This document shows positions 6,112-7,480 of a stretch of DNA of 7,480 nucleotides, piece by piece. The stretch is taken from positions 1-7,480 of the forward strand of contig JAQULV010000052.1 of NCBI GenBank assembly GCA_028718405.1, read 5' to 3'. The position numbers were made by a program, and so were the translations under genes. Source of the DNA: Smithellaceae bacterium. GTDB lineage: Bacteria > Desulfobacterota > Syntrophia > Syntrophales > JAQULV01. Under the pieces are notes generated by a model, which was not told the DNA's origin, did no database searches, and was given only the letters and a program-made list of their open reading frames with translations. Position 1 is the first letter of the stretch; each line of letters starts with the position of its first letter.

Positions 6112-7480
6112 AAAAGATCCTCCTGCTGATATCCCTCCTTATTCTTCTCATCGGCTGCACAGGCCTCATGCAGCAGAGCCGCTGCGCTCCGCCCGTTCTT
6201 GCCGACCCGGGGTCTCTGGTCTTCCCGAAGCTCGTCTTCCAGCCCCCGCAGGCGGAAAGAATCGTCTTAGCAAACGGACTCGTGGTTTACTTCCTGGAGA
6301 ATCACGAGGTTCCGCTGGTGGATATCTCTGTCGTTGTTAGGACGGGTAGCGCTTACGATACGGCAGGGAAAGAGGGTCTCGCCGAAATAACCGCCACACT
6401 CATGCGTACCGGCGGAACAACGCAGACGAATGCCGACAAACTCGATGAAGAACTTGATTACCTCGCGGCCCTTCTCTCCGTGTCCCCGGGTCGCGAATCC
6501 TGCTCCTTTTCTCTTTCCGTTCTGAAGAAAGATGCCCCGCGCGGTATCGATCTGCTCTCCCAGATTCTCATCTCTCCTGCTTTCCAGGAAGACAGATTTG
6601 TTCTGGCCAAACAGTTGAAGGTCGAGGACCTGAAGAGAATTGCCGATGACTCGGAGCGACTATCCTTCCGCGAGTTTAACCGCCTCTTTTACACTGGGGA
6701 TCCGAGGGGGCGGACCGCGACCATGGCGTCGGTCGGCGGGATCAACCGGGACGACGTTGCCCAATTCCACCGTCAGTATCTTCAGCCGGCAAACATCATG
6801 GTCGCCATCAGCGGCGACCTCTCAAGGCAGGAGATGATCGCCTTGGTCAACCGTTCCTTCTCCTCTTGGTCCAACAGCGCGCCTGCCGCTGTCGTTCCAC
6901 CGCCCCCGGCGCCCGTCAAGGACCGTTTCTATTTCCTATCCAAAGACGTTCCACAAGCGGTCGTAATCACGGGACGCCTTGCCCCCGCCAAGAATGCGCC
7001 GGACTCCTTCGCCTTCGAAGTCCTTGATTTTATCACCGGAAGCGGCGGTTTCCGCTCGCGCATCTTTCAAGAGATCCGCAACGATAAAGGCCTCGCTTAC
7101 AGCACGGGAAGCTTCTACAACGCCAGGCGCAATTACGGTGTCTTCGGAACCTTCGCCATGACAAAATCGGCAACCGCTGCCAAGGCCCTTTCACTGCTTA
7201 AGGACATAACGACTGACATCCGTATGCACGGCGTGAAAGAAAGCGAAATCACCTGGGCAAAGAACTCTATAACCAACAGTTTCATCTTCTCCTTCACCTC
7301 GTCTCATCAGATCGCCCTGCAGCAGCTGCTCTTGGCCTATGACGGCATCCCGCCCGATTACCTCACGACATTCAGAGACAGGATCGGCTCGGTAAACGAG
7401 GATAATATCCTTGGCGCAGCCCGGAAATATTTTGCGGCCGACGGCACGGTAACCTTCGTCCTCGGCGACGAGAGCGTTTA
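6108..7480 (+). CDS. M16-like peptidase partner subunit, predicted lipoprotein, runs to window end
   Basis: 457 residues are visible and the frame is open to the last base. The final two bases are TA after GTT, so the stop may fall one base outside the window, and the visible end (VTFVLGDESV) suits an M16 C-terminus. The N-terminus MKKILLLISLLILL is a signal peptide ending in the lipobox L14-I15-G16-C17, with Thr after the cysteine, suggesting an outer-membrane lipoprotein. The M16 fold starts at IVLANGLVVYF. At the HxxEH position the sequence is E93-I-T-A-T97 within GLAEITATLMRTGGT, so no zinc site remains. The C-terminal M16 domain is normal, with R324 and Y331 in IRNDKGLAYS. This fits the non-catalytic partner of the upstream peptidase. 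The start ATG overlaps the upstream stop (ATGA) with a weak GGTGA (6099-6103) before it, so translation is probably coupled. Confidence 0.9.
   Translation, partial: MKKILLLISLLILLIGCTGLMQQSRCAPPVLADPGSLVFPKLVFQPPQAERIVLANGLVVYFLENHEVPLVDISVVVRTGSAYDTAGKEGLAEITATLMRTGGTTQTNADKLDEELDYLAALLSVSPGRESCSFSLSVLKKDAPRGIDLLSQILISPAFQEDRFVLAKQLKVEDLKRIADDSERLSFREFNRLFYTGDPRGRTATMASVGGINRDDVAQFHRQYLQPANIMVAISGDLSRQEMIALVNRSFSSWSNSAPAAVVPPPPAPVKDRFYFLSKDVPQAVVITGRLAPAKNAPDSFAFEVLDFITGSGGFRSRIFQEIRNDKGLAYSTGSFYNARRNYGVFGTFAMTKSATAAKALSLLKDITTDIRMHGVKESEITWAKNSITNSFIFSFTSSHQIALQQLLLAYDGIPPDYLTTFRDRIGSVNEDNILGAARKYFAADGTVTFVLGDESV

Overview
The window reads as ordinary chromosome from a Gram-negative bacterium with roughly 55% GC. 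The best guess is the former Deltaproteobacteria (Desulfobacterota, Geobacter/Syntrophus-like). This rests on gene content: an acetyl-CoA hydrolase/transferase-like domain joined to a GNAT domain, a TolB/CsgG-like lipoprotein-class N-domain joined to FG-GAP repeats, and a tandem pair of bacterial M16 peptidase genes. The assignment is an inference from family knowledge, not from a search. All genes are on the + strand, and no mobile element, CRISPR array or phage gene was seen.

Layout. (1) 1-288: the 3' end of a hemolysin III/TrhA-type (PAQR superfamily) membrane protein. (2) 305-2200: a 631-residue CoA-transferase-like/GNAT fusion, 16 bases downstream and probably in the same operon. (3) 2201-2295: a short intergenic stretch with an imperfect inverted repeat and a strong Shine-Dalgarno sequence. 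(4) 2296-4125: a secreted protein with a TolB/CsgG-like N-domain, a proline-rich linker and FG-GAP/VCBS repeats. (5) 4127-4301: a compact unit of promoter, elongator tRNA-Met(CAU) and intrinsic terminator. (6) About 4390-6111: an M16 zinc peptidase with extra N-terminal membrane helices. (7) 6108 to the window end: a second M16-like protein, a predicted lipoprotein, overlapping the first by four bases.

How the genes work together. The clearest system is the M16 pair. The first protein has the HxxEH zinc site but lacks the Arg/Tyr pair of the C-terminal M16 domain. The second has lost HxxEH but keeps Arg/Tyr. This is the split-active-site arrangement of heterodimeric M16B peptidases, so the two products probably form one periplasmic peptidase. 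The most unusual single gene is the CoA-transferase/GNAT fusion. Its CoA-transferase half looks altered at the position of the catalytic glutamate and in the glycine loops, which raises the possibility that it is a CoA-ester-sensing or regulatory domain for the acetyltransferase.
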